Shown here one piece after another: positions 25,918 through 33,725 of a DNA stretch of 38,850 nt. The stretch comes from Collinsella sp. (GTDB taxonomy: Bacteria; Actinomycetota; Coriobacteriia; Coriobacteriales; Coriobacteriaceae). The translations under genes and the position numbers were made by a program. Position 1 is the stretch's first letter, and each line of letters opens with the position of its first letter. The DNA lies in assembly GCA_018382295.1 (NCBI GenBank), contig JAGZQF010000013.1, positions 1 through 38,850 of the forward strand, read 5' to 3'. The notes under the pieces were generated by a model. The model was not told the DNA's origin, searched no databases, and saw only the letters and a program-made list of their open reading frames with translations.

Positions 25918-26793
25918 ATGGAAATGACGGATATGACGAGGGCGGCCGTGTCGCGCCGTCGCTTTTTGCAACTGGCTGGCGCCGGCATGCTTGCGCTGAC
26001 GGGGACTGCGCTTACCGGTTGCGGCAACTCCACCAGCGGCGAGGGCTCCGACAAGGGGTCCAAGCTTGCGGCCATCAAGTCGCGTGGCCATCTGAATGCC
26101 GGCGTTAAGAAGGACGTTCCCGGCTACGGCTATTACGACACCGCCAAGGGCCGCTTTGAGGGCATGGAAGTCGATTTGTGCTACCAGATCGCCGCTGCCG
26201 TCTTTGGCGTGAGCTACAAGGAGGCTCGCGCCCAGGAGTTTGTCGAGTTTACCGACGTAACGCCCAAGACACGCGGCCCGCTGATCGATAACGGCCAGCT
26301 CGACGTGGTCGCGGCGACCTACACCATCACCGACGAGCGCAAGAAGAGCTGGGATTTCTCGACGCCGTACCGCACCGACTACGTGGGACTCATGGTCAAG
26401 AAGCGTTCGGGCTTTACCTCGATTGAGGATCTGGACGGCAAGGTCATTGGCGTGAGCCAGGGTGCCACCACGCAGGGCCTGATCGAGCAGATGATCAAGG
26501 ACAACGGCTTTAGCTGTAAGCCCGAGTTTAGGGCCTTTAGCGGCTACCCCATCATCAAGAGTTCGCTCGATGCCGGCAATATCGACGTCTTTGCTATGGA
26601 CCGCTCCACGCTGGCCGGTTACATGAACGAGACCGTTGAGCTGCTGCAGCCCGAGGTCAAGTTTGGCGAGCAGGGCTACGGCGTGGCGACCAAGAAGGGC
26701 TGCGACCTTTCGGCCGTGGTCGATCAGGTGATTTGCGATCGCCTGGCCGACGGCTGGCTCGACCAAGAGGTCAAGACCTGGGGTCTTGTATAG
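25918..26793 (+). CDS. polar amino acid ABC transporter, substrate-binding lipoprotein
   Basis: This 291-residue extracellular binding protein presents the ligand to the two permeases. The signal region combines a twin-arginine-like SRRRFLQLAG (about residues 12-21) with a hydrophobic stretch and lipobox LTGC (cysteine at about 36), so export by Tat followed by lipidation is likely. The mature part has the family-3 solute-binding pattern: GRFEGMEVDLCYQIA near 75, VVAATYTITDERKKSWDFSTPYRTDYVGLMVKK (about 125-160) and DLDGKVIGVSQGAT. It starts 8 bases after the ATPase stop. The in-frame ATG at 25924 is an alternative. Confidence 0.92.
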   Translation: MEMTDMTRAAVSRRRFLQLAGAGMLALTGTALTGCGNSTSGEGSDKGSKLAAIKSRGHLNAGVKKDVPGYGYYDTAKGRFEGMEVDLCYQIAAAVFGVSYKEARAQEFVEFTDVTPKTRGPLIDNGQLDVVAATYTITDERKKSWDFSTPYRTDYVGLMVKKRSGFTSIEDLDGKVIGVSQGATTQGLIEQMIKDNGFSCKPEFRAFSGYPIIKSSLDAGNIDVFAMDRSTLAGYMNETVELLQPEVKFGEQGYGVATKKGCDLSAVVDQVICDRLADGWLDQEVKTWGLV

Positions 26794-26818
26794 GCGCATC
26801 GTCCAAGGAAGGAATCAA

Positions 26819-27565
26819 ATGCTCGAAGGATTATTTGACGCCGACCGTTGGTCGACGACATTTCAAAACATGGGGCCCTTCTGGGAGGGCTTTGGCGTGA
26901 CGCTGCAGGTGGTCGTTGCCGGTCTGCTGTTGTCGCTGGTGCTGGGCACGCTGCTGGGCGTGTTCTCTACCACTCGTTCGCGCGTGCTGCGCGCCATAAG
27001 CCGCGTGTACGTGGAGTTTTACCAGAACACCCCGTTGCCCGTGCAGGTGCTCTTTATGTACATGGCCGGTCCGCAGTTTTTGCAGGCCATAACCGGTGCC
27101 GACCAGCCGGTGCGCATCGCGCCGTTCGTGCTGGGCTTCTTGGGTGTGGGCCTGTATCACGCGGCCTACATTTCGGAGGTCATCCGCACCGGTATCGAGG
27201 CGGTTCCGCGCGGTCAGATGGAGGCGGCCCAGAGCCAGGGCTTCACCCGTGCGCAGGCGTACTGGTACATCGTACTGCCCCAGACGTTCAAGATCATTCT
27301 GCCGCCGCTGTGTAACCAGGCGCTCAACTTGGTCAAGAACACGTCGGTGCTGGCGCTTGTGGCCGGCGGCGACCTTATGTACCGTTCCGACAACTTTGTG
27401 AGCCTGTACGGTTACCTGCAGGGATACATCGTCTGCTGTCTTATGTACTTCATCATCTGCTTTCCGCTCGCCATGCTGGTGCAGTGGCTCGAGCGCCGCT
27501 CCAAGGAGCGTCCGCGCGGTGTGAGCCTGGCCGAGCTGGGGCTCGACAACGTAGAGGAGGCCTAG
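26819..27565 (+). CDS. polar amino acid ABC transporter, permease 1
   Basis: This 248-residue His/Glu/Gln/Arg-family inner-membrane permease has about five helices. The N-terminal FWEGFGVTLQVVVAGLLLSLVLG and the EAA loop EAAQSQGFTRAQAYWYIVLPQ (about residues 136-156) identify it; the EAA loop contacts the ATPase. YQNTPLPVQVLFMY is the usual third-helix entrance. The start is the ATG at 26819, after AAGGAAGGA. It pairs with the second permease, whose gene follows after 3 bases, to form a heterodimeric channel. The C-terminal 25 residues are charged and cytoplasmic. Confidence 0.92.
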   Translation: MLEGLFDADRWSTTFQNMGPFWEGFGVTLQVVVAGLLLSLVLGTLLGVFSTTRSRVLRAISRVYVEFYQNTPLPVQVLFMYMAGPQFLQAITGADQPVRIAPFVLGFLGVGLYHAAYISEVIRTGIEAVPRGQMEAAQSQGFTRAQAYWYIVLPQTFKIILPPLCNQALNLVKNTSVLALVAGGDLMYRSDNFVSLYGYLQGYIVCCLMYFIICFPLAMLVQWLERRSKERPRGVSLAELGLDNVEEA

Positions 27566-27568
27566 CGC

Positions 27569-28207
27569 ATGGAAATCTTCAACGCGACCAACCTGCTCTA
27601 CATTTGGGGCGGCTTTGTTAAGACAATCGAGATCTCGGCGCTGTCGATCTTTTTCTCGCTCATCTTTGGCACGGTGCTGGCGCTCGTTAAGAGCTATGCG
27701 CCCCGCCCGTTCCGTATTTTGGTGAGCGCCTATATTGAACTGTTCCGCTGCACGCCAAACCTGTTGTGGATTCTGTTTATCTACTTTACGGTGCAGGGTT
27801 TGGACATTGTGATTTCGACCATCGCCTTTACGCTGTTTACTAGCGCTGTTATGGCCGAGATTGTGCGCGGCGGCCTCAACTCGATTCCGCGCGGCCAGTT
27901 TGAGGCGGCGCAGAGCCAGGGCTTTGGCTTCTTTGCCACCATGCGCTATATCATTCTGCCGCAGACGTTTAAGACGATCATTCCGGCGCTGTTTAGCCAG
28001 TGCACGACCGTCATTAAGGACAGCTCGTATCTTTCGGGCATTAACGTGGCCGAGCTCATGTACACGGCAAATGTCGTGATGGCCCATGCGATCGACCTGT
28101 CGCAGGTGCTTATGCTCTACGGCCTGGTGTTTGCGATGTACTTTGTGCTCAACTTTGGTATCTCGCTGCTGGTCCGAGCGTATCAGAGGCGAATGGTGGC
28201 AGCGTAG
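27569..28207 (+). CDS. polar amino acid ABC transporter, permease 2
   Basis: This 212-residue second permease of the same family begins WGGFVKTIEISALSIFFSLIFGTVLALVK. The EAA motif EAAQSQGFGFFATMRYIILPQ lies at about residues 111-131, and ELFRCTPNLLWILFIYF corresponds to the third helix. The ATG at 27569 uses GAGGAGG at 27553-27559, inside the end of the first permease gene. It is the last gene of the operon; a large nested hairpin starts three bases after its stop instead of an ordinary terminator. Confidence 0.92.
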   Translation: MEIFNATNLLYIWGGFVKTIEISALSIFFSLIFGTVLALVKSYAPRPFRILVSAYIELFRCTPNLLWILFIYFTVQGLDIVISTIAFTLFTSAVMAEIVRGGLNSIPRGQFEAAQSQGFGFFATMRYIILPQTFKTIIPALFSQCTTVIKDSSYLSGINVAELMYTANVVMAHAIDLSQVLMLYGLVFAMYFVLNFGISLLVRAYQRRMVAA

Positions 28208-28209
28208 CC

Positions 28210-28311
28210 CTGCTTCCCCAAGCACGGCACCTTGCCCCTCAATCGTCGCTTGCGTACATTTAGTACGCGGCGCTCCTCTTTCGGGGCAATCTGCCGCACT
28301 TGGGAAACCAG
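28210..28311. repeat. nested hairpin after the ABC operon
   Basis: The 29-nt arms 28210-28238 (CTGCTTCCCCAAGCACGGC...) and 28283-28311 pair with 5-6 mismatches. The loop contains a perfect GCGTAC-ATTTA-GTACGC hairpin (28252-28268). The element starts three bases after the operon stop and lacks a T-tract. Its shape matches the palindromes at 5019, 6886 and 32472. Confidence 0.75.
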
Positions 28312-28378
28312 GACGGTCGTAAGTGACAAAATGGGAATCAGGAATCGCCTATTTCTCATTTGCTAGAAAGGAATCGCG

Positions 28379-29002
28379 ATGAGCGATCTGGAGAATAAGA
28401 AGAATCCTGTGGTCATTACCATCGCGCGCGACTTTGGCGCCGAGGGCCATGAGATTGGTCGCATGCTTGCCGACGAGCTGGGGATTCCGCTGTATGACAA
28501 CGAGCTGCTGGTGCGCGCGTCGCTGCGTGCGGGCGAGTCGCTCGATAAGATGGCCGCCTACGACGAGCGTCTGGCTGTGGAGAACATGGCGTTTCTGCCC
28601 GACCGCTACGATGCGCGTTCGTACTCGGATAAGTTGTTCCAAAAGATGAGCCAGGTGATTTTGGATCTGGGTGAGACCGAGAGCTGCATTATCGAAGGCC
28701 GCCTGTCCGATTACCTGTTGCGTAACAACCCCAATCACATTGCCGTTTTAGTGACCGCTCCCTTTGAGGACCGCGTCGAGATCGTGCGCAAGAAGCGCGG
28801 CCTCAACAAAAAGAAGGGCGCCAAGCTGGTCAAGCAGCAGCAGAAGGCGCGCGAGGCGTTCTATAAGCGCTACAGTGCCGGAAAGTGGAAGATGACGAGC
28901 GGCAAGGACATCGTCGTCAACCGCGCCAAGCTGGGCCGCGAGGGTTGTAAAGACGTTATCGCCGCAGCCTACCGCTATAAGGTGGCGCAGTTCGAAGGCT
29001 AG
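28379..29002 (+). CDS. cytidylate kinase-like family protein
   Basis: This 207-residue protein belongs to the cytidylate-kinase-like P-loop family (PF13189), distinct from true Cmk. The nucleotide-binding start VITIARDFGAEGHEIGRMLADELGIPLYDNELL (about residues 12-44) carries a modified P-loop, GAEGHEIG. A central CIIEGRLSDYLLRNNPNHIAVLVTAPFEDRVEIV (about 101-134) matches the strand-lid region. A Lys-rich segment (137-160) follows. The physiological substrate of this family is unknown. The ATG follows AAAGGA by 6 bases. It appears to be a single-gene unit between two palindromes. Confidence 0.85.
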   Translation: MSDLENKKNPVVITIARDFGAEGHEIGRMLADELGIPLYDNELLVRASLRAGESLDKMAAYDERLAVENMAFLPDRYDARSYSDKLFQKMSQVILDLGETESCIIEGRLSDYLLRNNPNHIAVLVTAPFEDRVEIVRKKRGLNKKKGAKLVKQQQKAREAFYKRYSAGKWKMTSGKDIVVNRAKLGREGCKDVIAAAYRYKVAQFEG

Positions 29003-29011
29003 CCGACCAAA

Positions 29012-29046
29012 ACCACCGCAAAGGGGACAGGCACCTTTGCGGTGGT
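29012..29046. repeat. REP-like hairpin, copy 5
   Basis: ACCACCGCAAAGG (29012-29024) and CCTTTGCGGTGGT (29034-29046) form a perfect 13-bp stem. The loop GGACAGGCA together with the last stem bases forms the shared GGGGACAGG core. It lies 9 bases after the stop of the cytidylate-kinase-like gene. Confidence 0.75.
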
Positions 29047-29064
29047 AGGGCGGCCGGCATAGAA

Positions 29065-29100
29065 AAAGTCCCCGCCGGGCGTGTGCTCGACGGGGACTTT
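29065..29100. terminator. bidirectional terminator, mainly for nfnB
   Basis: AAAGTCCCCG (29065-29074) pairs with CGGGGACTTT (29091-29100). On the minus strand the stem is followed by TTCT, giving a T-rich end (CTTTTTCT) 29 bases after the nfnB stop. On the plus strand it can end the cytidylate-kinase-like transcript. Confidence 0.85.
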
Positions 29101-29128
29101 GCCGTTTGATGGCTAGCGCTGTGGGTGA

Positions 29129-30538
29129 TTACTCGCCCAGCAGGCTCTTGGTGATGGAAGCGGCGGCCTTCTTGCCGGCGCCCATCGCCAGAATGACCGT
29201 AGCGGCACCGGTGACGATGTCGCCGCCGGCCCAGATGCGGGGATCGGTGGTCTGGCCGGTCTCCTCGTCAGCGACGATGTAGCCCCACTTGTTGAGCTCC
29301 ATCTTGCCGCCGATCTTCTTTGCGAAGGGGTTGGCGTTGGTGCCGATAGCCGAGATCGCGACGTCGCAGGGAATCTCCTCGATGGCGCCCTCGATGGGCA
29401 CCGGGCGACGACGACCGGACTCGTCGGGCTCGCCGAGCTCCATCTTCTGGACCTTGACGGCGCACACGGAGCCGTCCTCGCCAGCGACAAACTCGAGCGG
29501 GGAGACGAGCGGCAGAACCTCGACGCCCTCGGCCTTGGCATGGTGCAGTTCGGCGCGACGGCAGGGCATCTCGTCCTCGGTACGACGGTAGGCGATGATG
29601 GCGTGCTCGGCGCCCAGGCGCTTGGCGGTACGGACGGCGTCCATAGCCACGTTGCCGCCACCAAAGACGACGACGTTCTTGCCGTGCTTGGTGGGGGTGT
29701 CGTACTCGGGGAACTTGTTGGCCTTCATCAGGTTCACGCGGGTGAGGTACTCGTTGGCGAAGAAGACGTTGGGCAGGTTCTCGCCGGGGACGTTGAGGAA
29801 CTTGGGCAGGCCAGCGCCGGTCGCCACGTAGATGGCGTCGAAGCCCTGCTCGAACAGCTCCTCGGCCGTGGCCATGTTGCCCACGACGGAGTTGTACTCA
29901 AACTTGACGCCCATGTCCTCCAGGCCGTCAATCTCGCGCTTGACGACTGACTTGGGCAGACGGAACTCGGGGATGCCGTAGACCAGCACGCCGCCGCCGG
30001 TGAAGAAGGCCTCAAAGACGGTAACGTCAAAACCGTTGCGGGCGAGCTCGCCGGCGCAGGTGATGCCGGACGGGCCGGAGCCGACGACGGCGACCTTCTT
30101 GCCGTTCTTGGGGGCCATCTTGGGCGTGGAGGCGAGCTCGGGGCGGTCGCCCAGGAAGCGCTCGAGCTGGCCGATGGCCACGGGCTCGGACTTCTTGCCA
30201 CGGATGCACTTGCCTTCGCACTGGTTCTCCTGCGGGCAGACGCGACCGCAGATGGCGGGAAGCATGGAGTCCTCGCGGATGGTATCGAGAGCGCCGCCGA
30301 AGTCCTTTGCGCGGATCTGCTCGATAAAGCGGGGGATGTTGATGTTGACGGGGCAGCCCTCAACACAGAACGGCTTCTTGCAGCTGAGGCAGCGCTCGGC
30401 CTCGGCCAGCGCCATCTCCTCGGTGAAGCCCTTGTCGACGGGGCGGAAGTCGCAGGCGCGCTCGGCAGCCGGCTCCTCGTTATCGGGAGTGCGGGGCGAC
30501 TTCATATCGGCAACGAAACGACCGTTAACTAGTGGCAT
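29129..30538 (-). CDS. nfnB: NfnB: large subunit of electron-bifurcating ferredoxin:NADP oxidoreductase
   Basis: This 469-residue flavoprotein belongs to the GltD/glutamate synthase small-subunit family. With its partner next door it is best read as the large subunit of NfnAB, which couples NADH and reduced ferredoxin to NADPH formation. Two 4Fe-4S cysteine sets are visible: C50, C53, C58 and C62, and C97, C101, C107 and C111. An FAD GxGxxG is at 153-158 (GSGPSG), an NADP-site pattern FGGGNVAMD near 292-300, and the C-terminal WAGGDIVTGAATVILAMGAGKKAA closes the FAD domain. The start overlaps the end of nfnA by 10 bases. No glutamate synthase large subunit is nearby, which argues against a GltD role. 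Confidence 0.9.
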   Translation of the reverse strand: MPLVNGRFVADMKSPRTPDNEEPAAERACDFRPVDKGFTEEMALAEAERCLSCKKPFCVEGCPVNINIPRFIEQIRAKDFGGALDTIREDSMLPAICGRVCPQENQCEGKCIRGKKSEPVAIGQLERFLGDRPELASTPKMAPKNGKKVAVVGSGPSGITCAGELARNGFDVTVFEAFFTGGGVLVYGIPEFRLPKSVVKREIDGLEDMGVKFEYNSVVGNMATAEELFEQGFDAIYVATGAGLPKFLNVPGENLPNVFFANEYLTRVNLMKANKFPEYDTPTKHGKNVVVFGGGNVAMDAVRTAKRLGAEHAIIAYRRTEDEMPCRRAELHHAKAEGVEVLPLVSPLEFVAGEDGSVCAVKVQKMELGEPDESGRRRPVPIEGAIEEIPCDVAISAIGTNANPFAKKIGGKMELNKWGYIVADEETGQTTDPRIWAGGDIVTGAATVILAMGAGKKAAASITKSLLGE

Positions 30539-31368
30539 GCGCAGCTCTTTTCCTCATAGGCCTTGAGGGACTCGCCCTCTTCGGAACGGTAAGCGGCCTG
30601 GCGGGCACGAAGGTCATCCCAGTCGACCAGGGTGGCATCGAAGTCGGGGCCGTCGACGCAAGCGAACTTGGTCACGCCGCCCACCTCGACGCGGCAGCAG
30701 CCGCACATGCCGGTGCCGTCAACCATGATGGGGTTGAGCGACGCGGTAATGGGGGTGTCGTACTTCTGGGCGGTGAGGGTCGAGAACTTCATCATCGGAA
30801 CGGGGCCGACGCAGAAGACCTGGCTCACGGCCTTGTCCTGCAGCAGGCGCTCCAGCGGAGCGGTGACAACGCCCTGCTCGCCGTAAGAACCGTCATCAGT
30901 GGTGATATGGATGTGGTCCTCGTCGAGGAGCTCGCGGAACTGGTCCTCCATGAGCAGGAGGTCCTTGGTGCGGGCGCCCATGATGGCGTGCACCTCGTGG
31001 CCGGTCTCGACCAGGTGCTTGGCGACCGGGAAGGCAATTGCCAGGCCGACGCCGCCGCCAATGACGGCGCAGGGGCCCTCGGCCATCTCGGTGGGAACGC
31101 CCAGCGGGCCCACGACGTCGCGCAGCGACTCGCCGGCCTCGTAGGTGGAAAGCATCTCGGTGGTCTTGCCGATCACCATGAAGATGAACTCGACCCAGCC
31201 CTCGTCACCGTTCCAGCCGGCCAGGGTAAACGGGACGCGCTCGCCCGTCTCGTTGGCGCGAACCATGAGGAACTGTCCAGCGTGCGCATGTTTGGCGATT
31301 GCAGGCGCCTCGATGCGGAACTTGAACACCTTCTCCGAGAACTGCGTCTTCTCCAGGATCTTATACAT
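30529..31368 (-). CDS. nfnA: NfnA: small subunit of electron-bifurcating ferredoxin:NADP oxidoreductase
   Basis: This 279-residue ferredoxin-NADP reductase-like protein binds FAD and NAD(H) and carries one 2Fe-2S cluster. The flavin region RVPFTLAGWN lies at about 45-54, the nucleotide-binding IGGGVGLAIAFPVA at about 103-116, and VFCVGPVPMM near 184-193. The cluster cysteines are C222, C225 and C237 (GTGMCGCCR...FACVDGP); D217 is a candidate fourth ligand, since an Asp ligand is reported in this family. The C-terminal SCACH is unusual but not part of that motif. The ATG follows GAGAGGGG. The gene is first in a two-gene operon with nfnB. The pair fits a fermenting anaerobe that balances NADH, NADPH and ferredoxin. 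Confidence 0.9.
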   Translation of the reverse strand: MYKILEKTQFSEKVFKFRIEAPAIAKHAHAGQFLMVRANETGERVPFTLAGWNGDEGWVEFIFMVIGKTTEMLSTYEAGESLRDVVGPLGVPTEMAEGPCAVIGGGVGLAIAFPVAKHLVETGHEVHAIMGARTKDLLLMEDQFRELLDEDHIHITTDDGSYGEQGVVTAPLERLLQDKAVSQVFCVGPVPMMKFSTLTAQKYDTPITASLNPIMVDGTGMCGCCRVEVGGVTKFACVDGPDFDATLVDWDDLRARQAAYRSEEGESLKAYEEKSCACH

Positions 31369-31473
31369 AGAACCCCTCTCTTGTTAGGGCGACCGAACCG
31401 TGCCTCCACGGAAATGGACGGTAGCCCGAATAAAACCGTACGCGCACAGGCGTTGTGCAGGCATACGGTGCAA

Positions 31474-31479
31474 ATTATA
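31474..31479 (-). promoter_or_regulatory. probable -10 box of nfnAB
   Basis: A consensus TATAAT on the minus strand (GGGTATAATTTGC) lies about 105 bases upstream of the nfnA ATG. No good -35 is present. Part of the 359-base intergenic region 31369-31727, which otherwise holds two repeats and one terminator and no gene. Confidence 0.4.
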
Positions 31480-31528
31480 CCCTCATGGACATGTCGCTTA
31501 CGTGTGTCTTTGGCAGACGGGAAAAGTG

Positions 31529-31563
31529 ACCTGCCATTTAGGGACAGGTTTATTTTGGCAGGT
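31529..31563. repeat. REP-like hairpin, copy 6
   Basis: ACCTGCCA (31529-31536) pairs with TGGCAGGT (31556-31563) around the loop TTTAGGGACAGGTTTATTT, the same core as copy 1. It is in inverted orientation to the degenerate copy at 31688, with a terminator between them. Confidence 0.75.
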
Positions 31564-31581
31564 TTTATCAGGCAAAACGGC

Positions 31582-31623
31582 AAAGGGGGCCGGCCTCGCG
31601 CTTCGTTGAGGCCGGCCCCCTTT
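31582..31623. terminator. very stable hairpin, terminator of pth
   Basis: AAAGGGGGCCGGCCTC (31582-31597) pairs perfectly over 16 bp with GAGGCCGGCCCCCTTT (31608-31623). It lies about 105 bases downstream of the pth stop on the minus strand and is symmetric. The T-tract is only three bases in either direction. Confidence 0.75.
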
Positions 31624-31687
31624 GGGGCGTTGCGTATGAATGGCGGCACAGGGTTTATTGCGACGCGGCTGCCGCGGCGTTTCCGCA

Positions 31688-31731
31688 TATAAAACTTGCC
31701 AAAATAAACATCCCTAAATGGTAGGTTTTAG
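31688..31731. repeat. degenerate REP-like hairpin, copy 7, at the pth stop
   Basis: Read on the minus strand: AAAACCTACCA, TTTAGGGATGTTTATTT, TGGCAAGTTTT. It matches copies 1 and 6, but the core has decayed from GGGACAGG to GGGATG. As at purF, the start of the hairpin (TAAAACC) provides the TAA stop codon of the preceding gene, here pth. Positions may be off by one base. Confidence 0.65.
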
Positions 31732-32357
31732 TGTTTGCCGTTGGCGGAAGCGGCGCCGTTTACGTGATCGCGGGCGTAGATTACGCCGTGGACGATGGCC
31801 AAACCGGCGGCATCTGCGGCGCGGGCGCAGGTGTCCTGGAAATTCTCGGCCTCGCGGGCGCGCAGCTGCTTGAGCACATAGTCTGCCACGGCCATCTTGC
31901 CGGGAGGGTTGCCGATGCCGGTGCGGATGCGACTAAAGTCGCGGCTGCCCATCTTGTCGATGATGGAGCGCAGGCCGTTGTGGCCGGCGTGGCCACCGCC
32001 CACCTTAACACGTACGTCGCCGGCGGGAATATCGAGCTCGTCGTGAATCACGAGCAGCTCCTCGGCCTTGATCTTGTACTCGCGGCAGAGCTTGGAGATG
32101 GGGCCACCCGAGGTATTCATATACGACTGCGGCTTGACCAGCACGATTTGGCGCTTGCCGCCCTCTTCCTCGGCATCGTTGATATTGATGAGCGCGACCT
32201 CGGCGCCTGCCTGGTTTTTCCAGTACGTGACGCCGGCCTGACGGGCCAGCTCGTCGATTGCCTTAAAGCCGGCGTTGTGGCGGGTCTCGGCATACTCATC
32301 GCCAGGGTTGCCAAGCCCGGCAACCATGCGAATCTTAAGCGGCTGTGCAGCTGCCAT
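31728..32357 (-). CDS. pth: peptidyl-tRNA hydrolase
   Basis: This 209-residue cytosolic enzyme releases peptides from stalled peptidyl-tRNA. Family motifs are all present: VAGLGNPGDEYAETRHNAGF with the catalytic His (about residue 27), KPQSYMNTSG with the substrate-binding Asn (about 75-84), HDELDIPAGDVRVK with the catalytic Asp (about 104-117), and the GGGHAGHNGLRSI and RIRTGIGNPPGK segments. The ATG is preceded by GGAGGA. The C-terminus is about 15 residues longer than in short homologues and ends NGKH, with its stop inside a repeat. It lies downstream of prs on the same strand, separated by a 105-base nested hairpin. Confidence 0.95.
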   Translation of the reverse strand: MAAAQPLKIRMVAGLGNPGDEYAETRHNAGFKAIDELARQAGVTYWKNQAGAEVALININDAEEEGGKRQIVLVKPQSYMNTSGGPISKLCREYKIKAEELLVIHDELDIPAGDVRVKVGGGHAGHNGLRSIIDKMGSRDFSRIRTGIGNPPGKMAVADYVLKQLRAREAENFQDTCARAADAAGLAIVHGVIYARDHVNGAASANGKH

Positions 32358-32471
32358 ATTTGTCCTCCGTTACGTAAATAGTTCAATCAACGACAAAGGC
32401 TACCACGCCCGCCGAAGGCGAGGAAAGGTTGCAGCAAAGTCATTTCAGAAAACAGCTGCCCCGAGACAGCA

Positions 32472-32576
32472 GGAAGCCCCGGACACGCCGGGAGGGGTTA
32501 TCAAAGCGAACATCCCGCAGCCGCAAAGCGGCGAGGACGTTCGCGTGATAACCCCGCAGGCGTGACCGGGGCTTCC
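32472..32576. repeat. large nested hairpin between prs and pth
   Basis: Arms of about 38-40 nt (32472-32511 and 32539-32576, beginning GGAAGCCCCGG on both strands) pair with only a few mismatches. The loop carries GCCGC-AAA-GCGGC (32520-32532). It lies 23 bases after the prs stop on the minus strand, and no T-tract follows. This is the longest of four similarly built palindromes in the window. It could act as a processing or stabilising structure, or be a mobile palindrome. Confidence 0.8.
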
Positions 32577-32599
32577 GGAGGGATGCGAGGGTCGAGCGA

Positions 32600-33586
32600 C
32601 TACAGCGCGAAGTCGCCGCCGACGAGCGTGGAGACGGGCTCCTCGTGGTAAACGGCGGAGATGGCCTGAGCGAACTCCTCGGCGACCGAGATGGTCTTGA
32701 TCTTGCCGCCGACCTCAACGGGAATGGCGTCGGTGACGAGGCACTCGACGATCGGGGCGTCGTTCAGACGCTCGATGGCCGGACCGGAGAAGATGCCGTG
32801 GGTGGCGCAGACGTAGATATCGCCAGCGCCCATAGCCTTGAGCTCCTTGACGTTGGCGCACAGGGTGCCAGCGGTGTCGATCATGTCGTCGTTGATGATG
32901 CAGGTCTTGCCCTTGATGTCACCGATGATGCCCATGACCTCGGCGGCGTTGTGGCGCGGACGGCCCTTGTGGGCGATGGCCAGGTCGCAGCCGAGCATGT
33001 CGGACAGCTTCTTGGCGGCCTTGGCACGACCCACGTCGGGGGAGACGACAACCAGGTTGTCGGTGTCGAAGTGCATGTTGTTGTAGTACTGGCCAAACAG
33101 CGGCAGCGCGGACAGGTGGTTAACCGGGATATCAAAGAAGCCCTGGATCTGGCCCTGGTGCAGGTCGAGGGTGATGATGCGGTTGACGCCGGCGCGCTCG
33201 AGCAGGTTGGCGACGAGGCGGGCGGTGATGGGCTCGCGCGGGCCGGCCTTGCGGTCCTGGCGGGCATAGCCGTAGTGGGTGATAACGGCGGTGATGGAGC
33301 GGGCGGATGCGCGCTTGGCAGCGTCGGTGGCGATGAGCAGCTCCATGAGCATGTCGTTAACGTTGCCGCCGGCCACGGACTGAATCAGGAAGACGTCGGC
33401 GCCGCGGACGGTCTCGTCGTAGCGGGCGTAAATCTCACCATTGGCGAACTGCTTTAGCGTAAGGCCCGAAAGCTCGACCCCAAGGAACTCAGCGATCTTC
33501 TGAGCGAGGGGACGGTTGGAGGAACCGGAATACACGCGGATGGACTTGCGCATATTCTCCGACTTCTCGGGATCATTAATCGGCAT
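32600..33586 (-). CDS. prs: ribose-phosphate pyrophosphokinase (PRPP synthetase)
   Basis: This 328-residue class I enzyme makes PRPP from ribose 5-phosphate and ATP, feeding PurF, pyrimidine and other pathways. Signatures: YSGSSNRPLAQKIA near the start, the flexible loop YARQDRKAGPREPI (about 107-120), ITLDLHQGQIQGFFDIPV (about 139-156), SPDVGRAKAAKKL (about 182-194), AHKGRPRHNAAEV, and the PRPP loop INDDMIDTAGTL (about 233-244). The ATG follows GGAGAAGGG. It lies downstream of glmU on the same strand with an intervening terminator, so some independent transcription is likely. The glmU-prs-pth order is common in Gram-positive bacteria. Confidence 0.96.
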   Translation of the reverse strand: MPINDPEKSENMRKSIRVYSGSSNRPLAQKIAEFLGVELSGLTLKQFANGEIYARYDETVRGADVFLIQSVAGGNVNDMLMELLIATDAAKRASARSITAVITHYGYARQDRKAGPREPITARLVANLLERAGVNRIITLDLHQGQIQGFFDIPVNHLSALPLFGQYYNNMHFDTDNLVVVSPDVGRAKAAKKLSDMLGCDLAIAHKGRPRHNAAEVMGIIGDIKGKTCIINDDMIDTAGTLCANVKELKAMGAGDIYVCATHGIFSGPAIERLNDAPIVECLVTDAIPVEVGGKIKTISVAEEFAQAISAVYHEEPVSTLVGGDFAL

Positions 33587-33725
33587 TACCCTTCTCCTTT
33601 ATATCGAATGCCATATAGATGCCTTGTTGCATTGTAACCGCGCGGCGGGGTTTATCGAGTCTTGATAACGTCTTTACCGTCAACGGACACGAACCGACCA
33701 CTCATCCGGCCACGCAGGTCAGCAT

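Noticed and set aside
26831..28225. A 464-codon minus-strand frame opposite the two ABC permeases
   Set aside because: It spans two well-supported genes and consists of Arg, His and Gln rich low-information sequence.
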